33,440 bases of DNA from Rhizobium favelukesii (lineage in GTDB: Bacteria; Pseudomonadota; Alphaproteobacteria; Rhizobiales; Rhizobiaceae), in NCBI RefSeq assembly GCF_000577275.2, contig NZ_CBYB010000042.1, positions 1 to 33,440 of the forward strand, written 5' to 3'. Shown here in pieces: positions 24,235-32,371 of the stretch (the first letter of the stretch is position 1; each line of letters starts with the position of its first letter). The notes beneath the pieces were generated by a model. It made no database searches and had not been told where the DNA came from. It saw nothing but the letters and a program-made list of their open reading frames with translations. The translations under genes and the position numbers were made by a program.

Positions 24235-25257
24235 TTACTCCGGCAAACCCATCGCCTCGGGGGCCGTTAGAGCCTCCACAGCGCGGCCTTCTAAAAATCT
24301 GATCGGCTTTCGGCGTCTCCGGTTGACAGTGACGTCAAAAATATCGAAGCGGTTGTAACCAGCAACGACGTCGTGAAACCGCTTGGGCTCAACACAGTCG
24401 TCGAGATCGATATGGGCATAGCCGATACCTTCATCGATCATTTCATCACCAATTGGCGCCCCAGTTGGCCCAAGGAAAAAGCTGCTGGCCCGCGGACCGG
24501 CATCTATGATCGCCGCGATTGTGGGATCATCCAAAGCAATAGATCTGCGTGCGCCTTCATCCAACCGACCGGCGACGACGATGCCGAAGCACTTGGCCTC
24601 GAAACAATGGGCTGAGGCCCGAATGCGGTTGGCTGCCCGGTTGTCGTAGTTGTCGCTCTCCGTCGGAACGCGAGTGGGCCAGATCGGCGGAAAAGTGCTT
24701 ATATGAACCTGCTCGGCCTGCGTCATCAGACTGTAGCGCGCGAGTGGGTTTGTGTTCTCCCCGCAAATGAGACCACCAATACGGCCAATTCTTGTATTTG
24801 CGACAACCAGACCTGCGCCGTCGCCGGGATCCCAAACCAGTTTCTCGAAGAAAGTTGCGACCAGCTTTCGATGGTGGATCAGGATCTCACCCGTATCGGA
24901 AATCAGGACATTGCTATTCCACAGACCTGCGACACTTGCCGGGTTGCGCTCGGAGAAACCGATTGAAACGAAAACACCGTTGTCGGACGCAGCTTTCCGC
25001 ACACGCTCGATTTCAGGTCCGTCCACGTATACGGAAGCATTCAAGAAGCGTTTGAAATGTCCGTGCGATTGGATGGGTGGGTAAAGTGCCGCCCAGACAG
25101 GAAACCCGGGAAGAAAGCTCTCCGAAAATACCACAAGCGATGCGCCGTTTCGCGCAGCCTCTGCGATTACCGAACAAGCTTTCTCCGCGCTCGCTTGGGG
25201 ATCGAGATAAACGACGGCAATATGAGCAGCGGCGGCCTTGAAGTTCACGTTTCCCAT
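24235..25257 (-). CDS. Nitrilase (carbon-nitrogen hydrolase superfamily)
   Basis: A 340-residue enzyme of the nitrilase branch. The catalytic triad is visible: Glu 46 in VVFSESFLPGFPVW, Lys 131 in LIHHRKLVATFFEK, and Cys 165 in GGLICGENTNPLARY. The sequence GFPVWAALYPPIQSH and the length are typical of true nitrilases (R-CN to carboxylic acid plus ammonia) rather than amidases; cyanide- or aryl-aliphatic-type substrates cannot be told apart. AGGAA lies before ATG 25257. It is the second gene of the minus-strand set ridA-nitrilase-molybdoenzyme, 56 bases after ridA. Rhizobial nitrilases can convert indole-3-acetonitrile or plant nitriles, a possible but unproven role. Confidence 0.9.
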   Translation of the reverse strand: MGNVNFKAAAAHIAVVYLDPQASAEKACSVIAEAARNGASLVVFSESFLPGFPVWAALYPPIQSHGHFKRFLNASVYVDGPEIERVRKAASDNGVFVSIGFSERNPASVAGLWNSNVLISDTGEILIHHRKLVATFFEKLVWDPGDGAGLVVANTRIGRIGGLICGENTNPLARYSLMTQAEQVHISTFPPIWPTRVPTESDNYDNRAANRIRASAHCFEAKCFGIVVAGRLDEGARRSIALDDPTIAAIIDAGPRASSFFLGPTGAPIGDEMIDEGIGYAHIDLDDCVEPKRFHDVVAGYNRFDIFDVTVNRRRRKPIRFLEGRAVEALTAPEAMGLPE

Positions 25258-25313
25258 TCGACATTCCTATACTCATGAATTTTGGCGATTAGTCATTTCG
25301 ACAAGGTCGCGGG

Positions 25314-25697
25314 TCACGAGTTCCATTTTGCTGTTAGACCGATTTCAATGCGTGCACCAAGCGGGATGCTGGTGCAGCCGATTGTGGTGCGGGCAGGGTA
25401 GGGCGATGAAAACCGTGTGGCGTAAATCTCGTTCATCTGAGCGAAGTCGTCCATGTCGGTGAGATAGACGTTGACGGATACGACATCATCCGGCTCGAGG
25501 CCTGCAGCCTCCAGGACCTGAAACAGATTATCGAAACACTGGTGGGTCTGATCGGCGACATTGCCGTCGACAAGTTTGCCGGTGCTCGGATCAGGCGGAG
25601 TCTGGCCGGAGCAGAACAGTAAGTCGCCGGCCCATGTCGCGTGCGAATACGGTCCTACTGCCGCAGCGTTCGAAGCATTCACAGTTCGTCTTGACAT
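25314..25697 (-). CDS. RidA-family protein (reactive imine/enamine deaminase family)
   Basis: A 127-residue RidA/YjgF-type protein. Family features are GPYSHATWAGDLLFCSGQTP, the central DVVSVNVYLTDMDDFAQMNE, and the conserved Arg 103 in SPYPARTTIGCTSIPLGARI, needed for imine hydrolysis in RidA. ATG 25697 has a strong GGAGGAA site; the open frame runs further upstream without a site. Family members detoxify reactive enamines and imines released by PLP enzymes, or act in specific catabolic pathways. An aminotransferase encoded divergently (26958) is a possible source of such an intermediate. It is the first gene of the nitrilase operon, facing away from the LysR gene. Confidence 0.9.
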   Translation of the reverse strand: MSRRTVNASNAAAVGPYSHATWAGDLLFCSGQTPPDPSTGKLVDGNVADQTHQCFDNLFQVLEAAGLEPDDVVSVNVYLTDMDDFAQMNEIYATRFSSPYPARTTIGCTSIPLGARIEIGLTAKWNS

Positions 25698-25877
25698 GGT
25701 TCCTCCAAAGGCAGGTTCAAGCGGAGCCAACCTGCTGGCGATCAGCATGTCCGCAGGGTAGTTTGCTTCATTGTACGCTGCACGTTCAGCTTTACAGCCG
25801 TTCGAAACTAACAGAACGAATTTGCGCGCCAATCCGAATAGGATGGACTACGCTGTGCAAAAATAGACCGGGATACT

Positions 25878-26798
25878 ATGGCGACTGCAATCGACCATCT
25901 TGATTGGGACGATCCCAAACTCTTCCTCATCGTCGTCCGGTGCAAGAGCGTGACCGGAGCAGCCCGGGAACTGAAAGTCAGCCACTCCACCGTATCTCGT
26001 CGGCTTGCTCGTCTGGAATACACGGTTGGCGGCGCACTCGTCGAACGGACCAAGGACGGACTTTTGCTGACAGCGGCCGGGCTGGTTACAATGCGGCGAG
26101 CGGAGGAAATCGAGAACGGCGTGAATGCGCTTCGAAGCGACGTGTGCAATCGTGACGAAATTCGCGGCACAGTCAGATTAGCCACTATGGAGGGCATCGC
26201 AACGCTTTATCTCTCAGAGCGCCTCGTTGAACTCAGTAGCCGATACCCTGATCTTGACCTTGAGCTTGTAACATCACCGCAAACGGTTCGGGTCGCTCGC
26301 CGGGAAGCCGATCTGTTCCTAAGCTTCTTCAAACCCCACGGAACTTCTCTCGACAGTCAGCTGATCGGACGGTTCAAGACCGGCTTGTTCGCTTCGCAGG
26401 CCTACCTGAAGCGCAATGGCGTTCCCTCTGACGCGGCGGATCTTAGCAACCACCGATTCGTCGGCTATATCGAGGAGCTGGTCCAGCTCGAAAGCGTTCT
26501 ATGGCTGGAGGAACTGGTACCCGCCCCAAAAATCGCGTTCAGCTCAAACAGCATGATGTCGCAGATGTTCGCAGCGTCTGCGGGCGCAGGAATAGTAGCC
26601 CTTCCCGAATTCGCACGCAGTCTGAACCTCGGTCTCGTTCCAGTGCTCGACGAGTTGAGCGGCGAACGTGAGATCTGGATGTCGGCACATCAGGACTTGG
26701 CTTATCTCCCGAGAGTGAGAGCCGTAAAGCAGTTCCTGAAAAAGCTGGTTCGTCGAGACGAACAACGACTTCTGAGAAACGCACCCTGGTCTTCGTGA
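25878..26798 (+). CDS. LysR-family transcriptional regulator
   Basis: A 306-residue LysR regulator. The N-terminal HTH reads LFLIVVRCKSVTGAARELKV, SHSTVSRRLARLE, with GGALVERTKDGLLLTAAG as the wing. The substrate-binding domain follows (about 90-295). It is divergent from ridA across a 180-base gap, the classical LysR layout, so it probably controls ridA-nitrilase-molybdoenzyme and perhaps the downstream aminotransferase. A weak inverted repeat TTCG-N12-CGAA at 25801-25820 lies in that gap, but no convincing T-N11-A box could be fixed. The ribosome site is poor (CGGGATACT before ATG). Effector unknown. Confidence 0.92.
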   Translation: MATAIDHLDWDDPKLFLIVVRCKSVTGAARELKVSHSTVSRRLARLEYTVGGALVERTKDGLLLTAAGLVTMRRAEEIENGVNALRSDVCNRDEIRGTVRLATMEGIATLYLSERLVELSSRYPDLDLELVTSPQTVRVARREADLFLSFFKPHGTSLDSQLIGRFKTGLFASQAYLKRNGVPSDAADLSNHRFVGYIEELVQLESVLWLEELVPAPKIAFSSNSMMSQMFAASAGAGIVALPEFARSLNLGLVPVLDELSGEREIWMSAHQDLAYLPRVRAVKQFLKKLVRRDEQRLLRNAPWSS

Positions 26799-26957
26799 AG
26801 TTTCGCAAATGGACTGCTCGCAGAGCTACAGCCGACCTGGCAAGCGTCCATACAACGGCGCCCATTTCTGCACAGCAGGTTGCGAAAGTATCGCCTTCCG
26901 CGACCATGCCAATTGCGTCAACAAGATTGTTGGTTCGATCAAAGGAAGGAATCCCTC

Positions 26958-28166
26958 ATGTCGGAAATAAGCCGCGACGCTCCCAAGACTTTGGACCTCC
27001 CTCGTCTGCGTGCTGATACCCCCGGCACAGAGAACAGAAACCATCTGAACAATGCTGGGGCGGCGCTGATGCCGAGCCCGGTGATCGATGCAGTGATTGG
27101 GTACCTGAGCCGGGAGGGCGAAATCGGAGGTTACGAGGCGGCAGCGGAGGCCAACTCCTTGTTAGAGGGAGCCTATGACAGCTTGGCCACTTTCGTAAAC
27201 TGCTCTCGCGACGAGATAGCGATAGCTGAAAACGCGACGATCGCCTGGCAGCGCGCGTTTTACTCCCTCTCTTTTGGACCTGGGGACCGGATCCTGACGG
27301 CAAGTGCCGAATTTGCAGCCAACTACGTCGCCTTTCTCCAGGTTGCCAAGCGTACCGGCGTTTCGATCGAAGTCATTCCGAATGACGCGTCTGGCGTCCT
27401 CGATCCCGACGCGCTGGCGAAAATGATTGATGAGCGCGTTCGGTTGATAGCAGTCACCTGGATCCCGACGAACGACGGACTTATCAATCCAGCAGCAGCG
27501 ATCGGTCGAATAGCACGAGAAACCGGCATTCTCTATCTGCTCGACGCATGCCAAGCTGCGGGCCAAACCGCGATCGATGTTAAGTCGCTGGGCTGCGACA
27601 TCCTTACGGCCACTGGTAGGAAGTTTCTCCGTGCGCCGCGGGGAACGGGTTTCATGTACATGCGCAAATCCGTCCTGGAGACGATCGAGCCAGCGATGAT
27701 CGACCTCTACGGCGCGCCCTGGACTGCGCCTAATCGATACGAATTGCGACCCGATGCGAGACGCTTTGAAACGTGGGAGAAGAACTATTCGGTTCGTCTC
27801 GGCCTGCGGGCGGCAGTGGATTACGCGCTCGCCATTGGGGTTGAAAACATCGAGGAGCGTTGCAACCACCTTTCATCCAAGCTTCGCGAGGGCCTGAGAG
27901 GGATGCATGCCGTAACCGTACATGATCTGGGGGCGCCGCTTGCTTCCATCATCTCATTCACCGTTAGCGGCTGGGACTCGCCAGCCGTCATGGCTTATCT
28001 GACTGGCAAAGGAATCAACGTCTCGGTTTCCCCGCCCTCCAGTACACCGGTTGATGCCCATGAGCGACAGCTTCCGCCTGTCGTACGAGCGTCGCCACAT
28101 TATTATAATACCGAGGAAGAGATCGATGCCTTCCTCGAGGCGATGGCCAGCCTTGCCCGTAGCTAA
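26958..28166 (+). CDS. Class V aminotransferase-fold PLP enzyme
   Basis: A 402-residue fold-type I PLP enzyme of aminotransferase class V. Features: HLNNAGAALMPSPVIDAVIG at the start, ENATIAWQRAFYSL, the PLP-ring Asp in YLLDACQAAGQTAIDV, and the Schiff-base Lys in TATGRKFLRAPRGTGFMYM. The N-A-G start and the K-F-L-R-A-P-R-G block resemble cysteine-desulfurase-like, isopenicillin-epimerase-like and EgtE-like enzymes more than plain transaminases, so the reaction could be C-S lyase, epimerase or transaminase. ATG 26958 is preceded by AAGGAAGGA. It lies 159 bases after the LysR gene on the same strand. A role with RidA and the nitrilase in one pathway is suggested by position only. Confidence 0.88.
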   Translation: MSEISRDAPKTLDLPRLRADTPGTENRNHLNNAGAALMPSPVIDAVIGYLSREGEIGGYEAAAEANSLLEGAYDSLATFVNCSRDEIAIAENATIAWQRAFYSLSFGPGDRILTASAEFAANYVAFLQVAKRTGVSIEVIPNDASGVLDPDALAKMIDERVRLIAVTWIPTNDGLINPAAAIGRIARETGILYLLDACQAAGQTAIDVKSLGCDILTATGRKFLRAPRGTGFMYMRKSVLETIEPAMIDLYGAPWTAPNRYELRPDARRFETWEKNYSVRLGLRAAVDYALAIGVENIEERCNHLSSKLREGLRGMHAVTVHDLGAPLASIISFTVSGWDSPAVMAYLTGKGINVSVSPPSSTPVDAHERQLPPVVRASPHYYNTEEEIDAFLEAMASLARS

Positions 28167-28357
28167 TCTGCTAGACTGACGGATGAAGCAGCTCGCAGAA
28201 AAAATTGCGAGGCAGCTGACGCGCCATCTCGCATCCAGTCGTGATAGCTTGCCAAGCAGAAGGGATCAAGCCATGACGGGCTTCTAACGCGCAGTGGCAT
28301 GAATCGACAGCCGCTCCTTCCGGGGAAATTCACGTTGAGTTACGAGGATTAGCTTTG

Positions 28358-28513
28358 ATGACCCTATCGACTGTTGGCCTCTCGTCGTCCGCTGTCGCAG
28401 ACGAGTTCGCAGGTCGTGAGCAACTCCGCGCGAGTTCCGCCGAGTTCAGGAAGGAAGTCATTCACATCACGGAGGGCGTCTTTGCGGCCGTCGGTTACTC
28501 GGCGAGCAACGTC
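28358..28513 (+). pseudogene. Alkyl/aryl-sulfatase (BDS1/SdsA-like) N-terminal fragment
   Basis: From ATG 28358 the frame gives a short hydrophobic leader (MTLSTVGLSSSAVA) and then AEFRKEVIHITEGVFAAVGY, SASNVT. This is the start of the metallo-beta-lactamase-fold alkylsulfatases, which normally run to more than 600 residues. Homology stops at about 28513; the next bases belong, on the other strand, to a Tn3-type transposase fragment. The metal-binding HxHxDH part is absent, so nothing functional can be made. Confidence 0.65.
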
Positions 28514-28514
28514 A

Positions 28515-28656
28515 CGATTGCGGCCCTCTCGGCGACGCCGGATCAGATCGAGGTCGCCGGGCTCAAAGGTGTAAAGCGGGCCAGGTCGTCACGGTCCGCC
28601 GGGAATCCCGGTAGTTGTTCCCGCTCGGCTTCGCTCAGCAGTTCGTGCTTGCGCAT
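28515..28656 (-). mobile_element. Tn3-family transposase N-terminal fragment, frameshifted
   Basis: The minus-strand frame starting at ATG 28656 reads MRKHELLSEAEREQLPGF, PADRDDLARF, the typical beginning of Tn3-family TnpA (DUF4158 region). A second frame continues TFEPGDLDLIRRRREGRNRD, the next conserved block. About 45 residues out of roughly 1000 remain, with one frameshift. It is wedged between an alkylsulfatase fragment and a P450 fragment. No 38-base terminal repeats were identified. Confidence 0.7.
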
Positions 28657-28902
28657 TCGTCCATCAGCGCGCTGATGACCATTGCCGGAAGCGAAGGAGA
28701 GGTGGCGCCGCAGGTCGGCGGGCTGGGGCTGGGCCGCCAGCGGCTCGAACAACTGCGCGGCATTCGCCTCGACCTGCTGCGCGAGCAGCTTCACTCTGCC
28801 GTTGGAAGGCCGGCGCCACGATCGTGTGTAACCGGTCGTGCTCGCCCCCTCGTGCGAGACCAGCCACCCCGGCGAACCGAGAATCACCGAATCCGGGGTG
28901 AG
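28657..28902 (-). pseudogene. Second cytochrome P450, internal fragment
   Basis: Three minus-strand frames in turn spell the B'-C-D helix part of a P450. LTPDSVILGSPGWLVSHEG comes from 28902; EHDRLHTIVAPAFQRQSEAA (with the usual HxRLRxxVxxAF C-helix pattern) from 28843; VEANAAQLFEPLAAQPQPAD, LRRHLSF to about 28687; then LPAMVISALMDEC up to the transposase start. At least two frameshifts, no I-helix and no heme Cys. It follows directly after the stop of the intact P450 on the same strand, so two P450 genes once stood in tandem. The junction with the Tn3 piece marks where the rest was lost. Confidence 0.7.
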
Positions 28903-28913
28903 TGCCGCACTCT

Positions 28914-30146
28914 CTAAGCGATGGAAGGGCGGAAGGTGACCGGCAGGCGCTGCGGGCAGCGAATGACGTAAGACGGCATGTAGACGACGTCCTCCGCGGC
29001 GATGGTCAGCGCCAGATCCTCCAGCCGTCCGAACAGCGCGGTGAAGGTGCAGCGCAATTCCAGGCGCGCCAGCGCAGCGCCCAGGCAGAAATGCGGCCCC
29101 TTGCCGAACGACAGGTGCGGGTTGTGCCGCCGGGTGACATCGAACCTGTCGGCGCCGGGACCGAAGGCCTTTTCGTCCCGGTTCGCCGCATGGAATGCCA
29201 TCAGGACGGCGTCGCCGCGGCGGACCGTGCATCCGTCGATCTCCACGTCCTGGGTGGCATAGCGGAACGGCAGATTGGCCACTGCGCTGCCCCAGCGCAG
29301 GATCTCCTCGATCGCCTGTGACCACGGAACTTGGCCGCTGCGCACCAGGTGCAGTTGCTGCGGATGCGTCAGCAATGCCAGCACGCCATTGCCGATGACG
29401 CCGGTGGTGGTCACGAAGCCCGCAGAGAGCACCATGAACAGCATGTCGATGAGCTCGGTGTCGGAAACGAGCTCGCCGTTGTCGCGCGCGAGGATTAGGG
29501 CCGAAGCCAGATCGTCGCCGAGCTGGCCCCGCTTGAGCGCGATCAGGCGACGGAAGAACTCCGGGATGCGCTGCCGCGTCTGTCGCACCTCTGCGGCTGT
29601 CGCGGAGGTGTTAGCCCGGCTGTAGGTGAGCGCGACGATCTCCTCGCGCTGTTCGTCCGGCAAACCGAACAGTTCGGCGATCACGTTGGTGGGCAGCGGA
29701 ATGGCGAACTCGCTCATCAGATCGGCACTGCCGCCGCGCTGCGCCATCTCGGCTAGGAGTCGATCGACGCATTGTTCGATCCGTAGCGCCAGCATGGCGA
29801 TACGACTGGGCGTGAAGCTTCTGGACAGCAGGCCGCGCAAGCGCCGGTGATCGGCGCCATGCGCCGTGACCATGTTGTCCACTTTGCACATCTCGATCAG
29901 CGGATGATTCTCGGGAATCTCGCCGTCCTGGAGCGCCCGCCACTGTCGCCAGTCCCTGTTGAAACGCTCGTCGGAAAGCATCCGGCTGAGCGTCTGGTGA
30001 CCGCCTGCCGCCCAGGTCACCACATCGCCTGGCAGCGACACTCGCGCCATCCCCCCCTGCTGCAGAATCGCAGAAGACAGATTATCAAGTTGCGTGGGAG
30101 CGACCGACACACCGATCACATCAGAAGGATCGTTTTCTACGCGCAT
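28914..30146 (-). CDS. Cytochrome P450 (bacterial class I type)
   Basis: A complete 410-residue soluble P450. The C-helix is GADHRRLRGLLSRSF, the ExxR motif is EEILRW (Glu 281, Arg 284), and the heme-binding loop is FGKGPHFCLGAALAR with Cys 354. In the I-helix, SAGFVTTTG (241-249) has the oxygen-activating Thr pair, but Val 245 stands where most P450s have Asp or Glu. No membrane anchor; electrons would come from a ferredoxin and reductase not encoded here. AAGGAG lies correctly before ATG 30146. The sequence looks closest to actinobacterial or rhizobial secondary-metabolite P450s; it might belong to a relic of a larger P450 operon such as the rhizobial gibberellin genes, which I cannot confirm. 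The gene seems richer in G+C than its neighbours. Confidence 0.93.
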   Translation of the reverse strand: MRVENDPSDVIGVSVAPTQLDNLSSAILQQGGMARVSLPGDVVTWAAGGHQTLSRMLSDERFNRDWRQWRALQDGEIPENHPLIEMCKVDNMVTAHGADHRRLRGLLSRSFTPSRIAMLALRIEQCVDRLLAEMAQRGGSADLMSEFAIPLPTNVIAELFGLPDEQREEIVALTYSRANTSATAAEVRQTRQRIPEFFRRLIALKRGQLGDDLASALILARDNGELVSDTELIDMLFMVLSAGFVTTTGVIGNGVLALLTHPQQLHLVRSGQVPWSQAIEEILRWGSAVANLPFRYATQDVEIDGCTVRRGDAVLMAFHAANRDEKAFGPGADRFDVTRRHNPHLSFGKGPHFCLGAALARLELRCTFTALFGRLEDLALTIAAEDVVYMPSYVIRCPQRLPVTFRPSIA

Positions 30147-30284
30147 GCCAATAACTCCTTAAAGAACCATTATGATAAAGTTGACCCTGCCTTCAGTGAT
30201 ACTCCTGAGGCCGTGGCTGCACGACGCTGCCGACAGGAAATCTAGTCGTGATCTTGTCCGCTAACCCCTTTCTCCCCTAAGGGG

Positions 30285-30399
30285 CGCTTCCTCAGGGTGA
30301 GTGGCAACTTTCGTCTCCCGGCAAATCTTGCCTGTCTCGTCAACAATGCAGACCGCGGTCTCTTTCAACGATACGTCCAGTGCACAATAGCGTTTCATG
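30285..30399 (-). mobile_element. IS110-family transposase N-terminal fragment
   Basis: The minus-strand frame from ATG 30399 reads MKRYCALDVSLKETAVCIVD, ETGKICRETKVATHPEE, the typical IS110 transposase start with the first catalytic Asp of the DEDD domain (LDVS). Homology ends near 30288, 140 bases upstream of the P450 start. A different IS110-type piece on the other strand lies at 32484-32579, so the two may come from one element broken by inversion or from two elements. Confidence 0.75.
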
Positions 30400-30813
30400 C
30401 TGCGCTTCTCCCTTGATGTTTGAGGCTGTTGAAAGACATGACCTCGTTTTACCATCAGCCAGAAGCGCAGGACTGCAATCCGCAATGGTCAATGCTGAGA
30501 CGCAAAGCCGAATATCCCATCTAATCGCCAGGCACTGATCAAGCTCTTTTTGACATGCACAACAATGGCGCCGCCGAGCATCGTTCGACCGGGACGAGTA
30601 CGAAACCGTGGATGTGCGGACACGCTGTTTCATGCTGCGTTGTTGATGACGTTTGCCGGGAGCACGGTTGTCTGCGCGGTCGATACCTGATCGCCGCATG
30701 AAGGGTTTTCGCCGGAGGGATCTTCCAATGTAACGAACGCAGCATGGACGTGGTACACGTTCACCTGCAACACCATCTGCGGAATGACCCGACCTACGCG
30801 CCTCGCGGCCACG
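30400..30813. other. Intergenic region between IS110 fragment and omptin gene
   Basis: About 410 bases in which I recognise no gene. It contains a sequence repeated with changes: TTTCATGCTGCG at 30396-30407 and at 30629-30640; the first copy covers the start of the IS110 fragment. The second may be a trace of another copy of the same insertion-sequence end. Confidence 0.4.
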
Positions 30814-31755
30814 TCAAAACGTGCCCTTTAGCCCGAAGGAGACTGACATTGCCTCGAACGTGGCCCCGGCGAAATCCTTGCCGAAGTTATTTTCGCCTGT
30901 CGCGAAGTTGTGACGTTGCCTGTCCCCGCGGCTGTGAAATACCCGATCGAACGAACCGGACAGATAAAGCGAAGCACTTGGCGTCACCGCATAGCTGACG
31001 GCGACATTGGCGCCGATCATCGGTGCCGGAGACATGTCACTCCTAAAACGCCTGTCGCGCACCCAATGGTCGTCGATGTCCTTGATGCCGAAGCTCAAGC
31101 CGGTCTGAATGCCGCCGCTGATGGTAAGATCGCCGAGGACGTGTTCGCCGCTCAGGCTGACGAAGCCAACCGGAATCTGTTGCCGGTAGCTGACACCTTT
31201 TCCGCTTGGCAATGTCCCGGATACGTCGCGAAAAGAATCATTACTCGAATAGACGTAGGAGCCGCCATAGGCCGTCCATTTGACGTCGGTATAGCGGGCA
31301 CCGGCGCCGACCGAAAAACTGCTGGTCTCGTTGCCGTAGATGATCCGGTCGATCTCGATCGATCCGGCGATATAGTGATCGAGTTCGGTATCGGGACTAA
31401 CCGAGCGCTGGCTCCAGTCATCGTGCCCGAGGCTCATCCAGTCGTAGTCGGTCATGTGACCGTCGCCGATCGCGCCGACTTTGACGCTGCCCTTCAAACT
31501 CCAGTCGTTGTCGATCTGCGCGTCGACACCAGCCGTGAAGAGGGTCATCCCCTTGCTTTCCCAGTTCAGCTGGCTGAGCTTGTGGTCGCCGATATAGAAA
31601 AATTCCTGGGCCTTGATGTTGGCGAGGCCGATATCGCCGAAAAGGACGACGTTGCCATCGTCGGAGGAAAATAAAGCGTTGTCTGCGGCGGCGAATGATG
31701 GGGCAGCGAACAGAAAACAGGAGATCGCTACGGATCTGATGGAGACGCGCTTCAT
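30814..31755 (-). CDS. Omptin-family outer-membrane protease
   Basis: A 313-residue omptin (peptidase family A26; OmpT, Pla, IcsP relatives). A Sec signal peptide (about residues 1-24, cut near SFAAA-DN) precedes a ten-strand barrel ending in the outer-membrane signature Phe 313. Active-site residues are all kept: MTDYDWMS (Asp 103, Asp 105) and KDIDDHWVRD (Asp 228, His 230). Other family blocks are HKLSQLNWES, YGGSYVYSSNDSFRD and SGSFDRVFHSRGDRQ. Omptins cut between basic residues at the cell surface and need lipopolysaccharide; in pathogens they destroy antimicrobial peptides. ATG 31755 starts the signal peptide although the frame is open further. The NifA/sigma54-type promoter at 32312 points towards it across about 550 bases. 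Confidence 0.93.
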   Translation of the reverse strand: MKRVSIRSVAISCFLFAAPSFAAADNALFSSDDGNVVLFGDIGLANIKAQEFFYIGDHKLSQLNWESKGMTLFTAGVDAQIDNDWSLKGSVKVGAIGDGHMTDYDWMSLGHDDWSQRSVSPDTELDHYIAGSIEIDRIIYGNETSSFSVGAGARYTDVKWTAYGGSYVYSSNDSFRDVSGTLPSGKGVSYRQQIPVGFVSLSGEHVLGDLTISGGIQTGLSFGIKDIDDHWVRDRRFRSDMSPAPMIGANVAVSYAVTPSASLYLSGSFDRVFHSRGDRQRHNFATGENNFGKDFAGATFEAMSVSFGLKGTF

Positions 31756-32179
31756 GAGCTGACCGCGTCTTTCGTACAGCGCCTCCGTCTTGAGCCTGAG
31801 CTTCTTCGCCTCAGATCCCCTTCGTGTGGAGTCAGACTTGCCCACTGCGCAAGCCACTGGTGTTGAGGGACCGGTGTCGCCTGCCGTTGCGAGGCTGACC
31901 GCGTCAGCCCCTTCAGGGAATGGAAGTATTCGCAAAACATTCGTTGTCCTTTGCTGGAGAGTGATCAATTTGCGGGACTGGGCGGGAGCGCGGCACGGAT
32001 GAGCCTCGATCTGCAAGCTGGTGTGGAAATTGCCGGGCCAGAACCTGACCGGTCTTCCGTGAAGCACTCTACGCTGTCGCACCGCTGCGCTTCATCAGGC
32101 GGCGGGACGAGCGAGCGCCTTGTTGTCACGCGTGGCCGCGTCGTGAATTTTTTGGCGTCCCCACTTGTGGGATTGACGG
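31756..32179. other. Upstream region of the omptin gene
   Basis: About 420 bases between the omptin start and the small frame below. A minus-strand frame 31965-32201 (QPVTVNPTSGDAKKFTTRPR and onward) is in register with the small frame at 32180-32266 if one base is added or removed, so a single frameshifted gene of about 100 codons is possible. I recognise no family and no separate sigma70 promoter for the omptin gene. Confidence 0.35.
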
Positions 32180-32266
32180 TCACAGGTTGGCCACATGCCA
32201 ACTGGCGGGCAGCTTCGCTGGCATTGATCTCGTGGTGGCGACTGCCTGTTCGGCGAGGCTGTACAT
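32180..32266 (-). CDS. Short ORF directly behind the NifA/sigma54-type promoter
   Basis: A 28-codon frame, MYSLAEQAVATTRSMPAKLP and eight more residues, starts at ATG 32266 behind a well-spaced AGGAG (complement of 32274-32278), about 35 bases after the predicted sigma54 transcription start. A +1 shift after AVATT would extend it as INASEAARQLACGQPVTVNP to a stop at 31965. It may therefore be the damaged start of a formerly NifA-controlled gene, or a leader peptide for the omptin message. No family recognised. Confidence 0.35.
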   Translation of the reverse strand: MYSLAEQAVATTRSMPAKLPASWHVANL

Positions 32267-32311
32267 CGAGGAACTCCTATTGGTTGTGCTAGGCTACTTC
32301 TCTTTAGCCAA

Positions 32312-32327
32312 GCAACTACTGCGCCAA
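32312..32327 (-). promoter_or_regulatory. Sigma54 (-24/-12) promoter
   Basis: On the minus strand TGGCGCAGTAGTTGCT matches the RpoN consensus TGGCAC-N5-TTGC, with GG and GC exactly ten bases apart. Transcription would begin near 32300 and run towards the omptin gene. The tandem enhancer-like sites at 32372-32404 stand at a normal distance upstream. The combination makes chance unlikely. Confidence 0.75.
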
Positions 32328-32371
32328 ACCAGAAAATCGTCAAAACGACGCGATCACGCCGACAGCGCAGT

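Noticed and set aside
28543..29325. 260-codon minus-strand frame overlapping the P450 3' end
   Set aside because: Its first half is an off-frame reading of the P450 gene. Its later parts are fragments of a second P450 and of a Tn3 transposase, which I list separately.
28914..30146. Assignment of the P450 to CYP112 of the rhizobial gibberellin operon
   Set aside because: Tandem P450 genes in a rhizobium suggest it, but I cannot match the sequence with confidence, and no ferredoxin, SDR or terpene cyclase gene follows.
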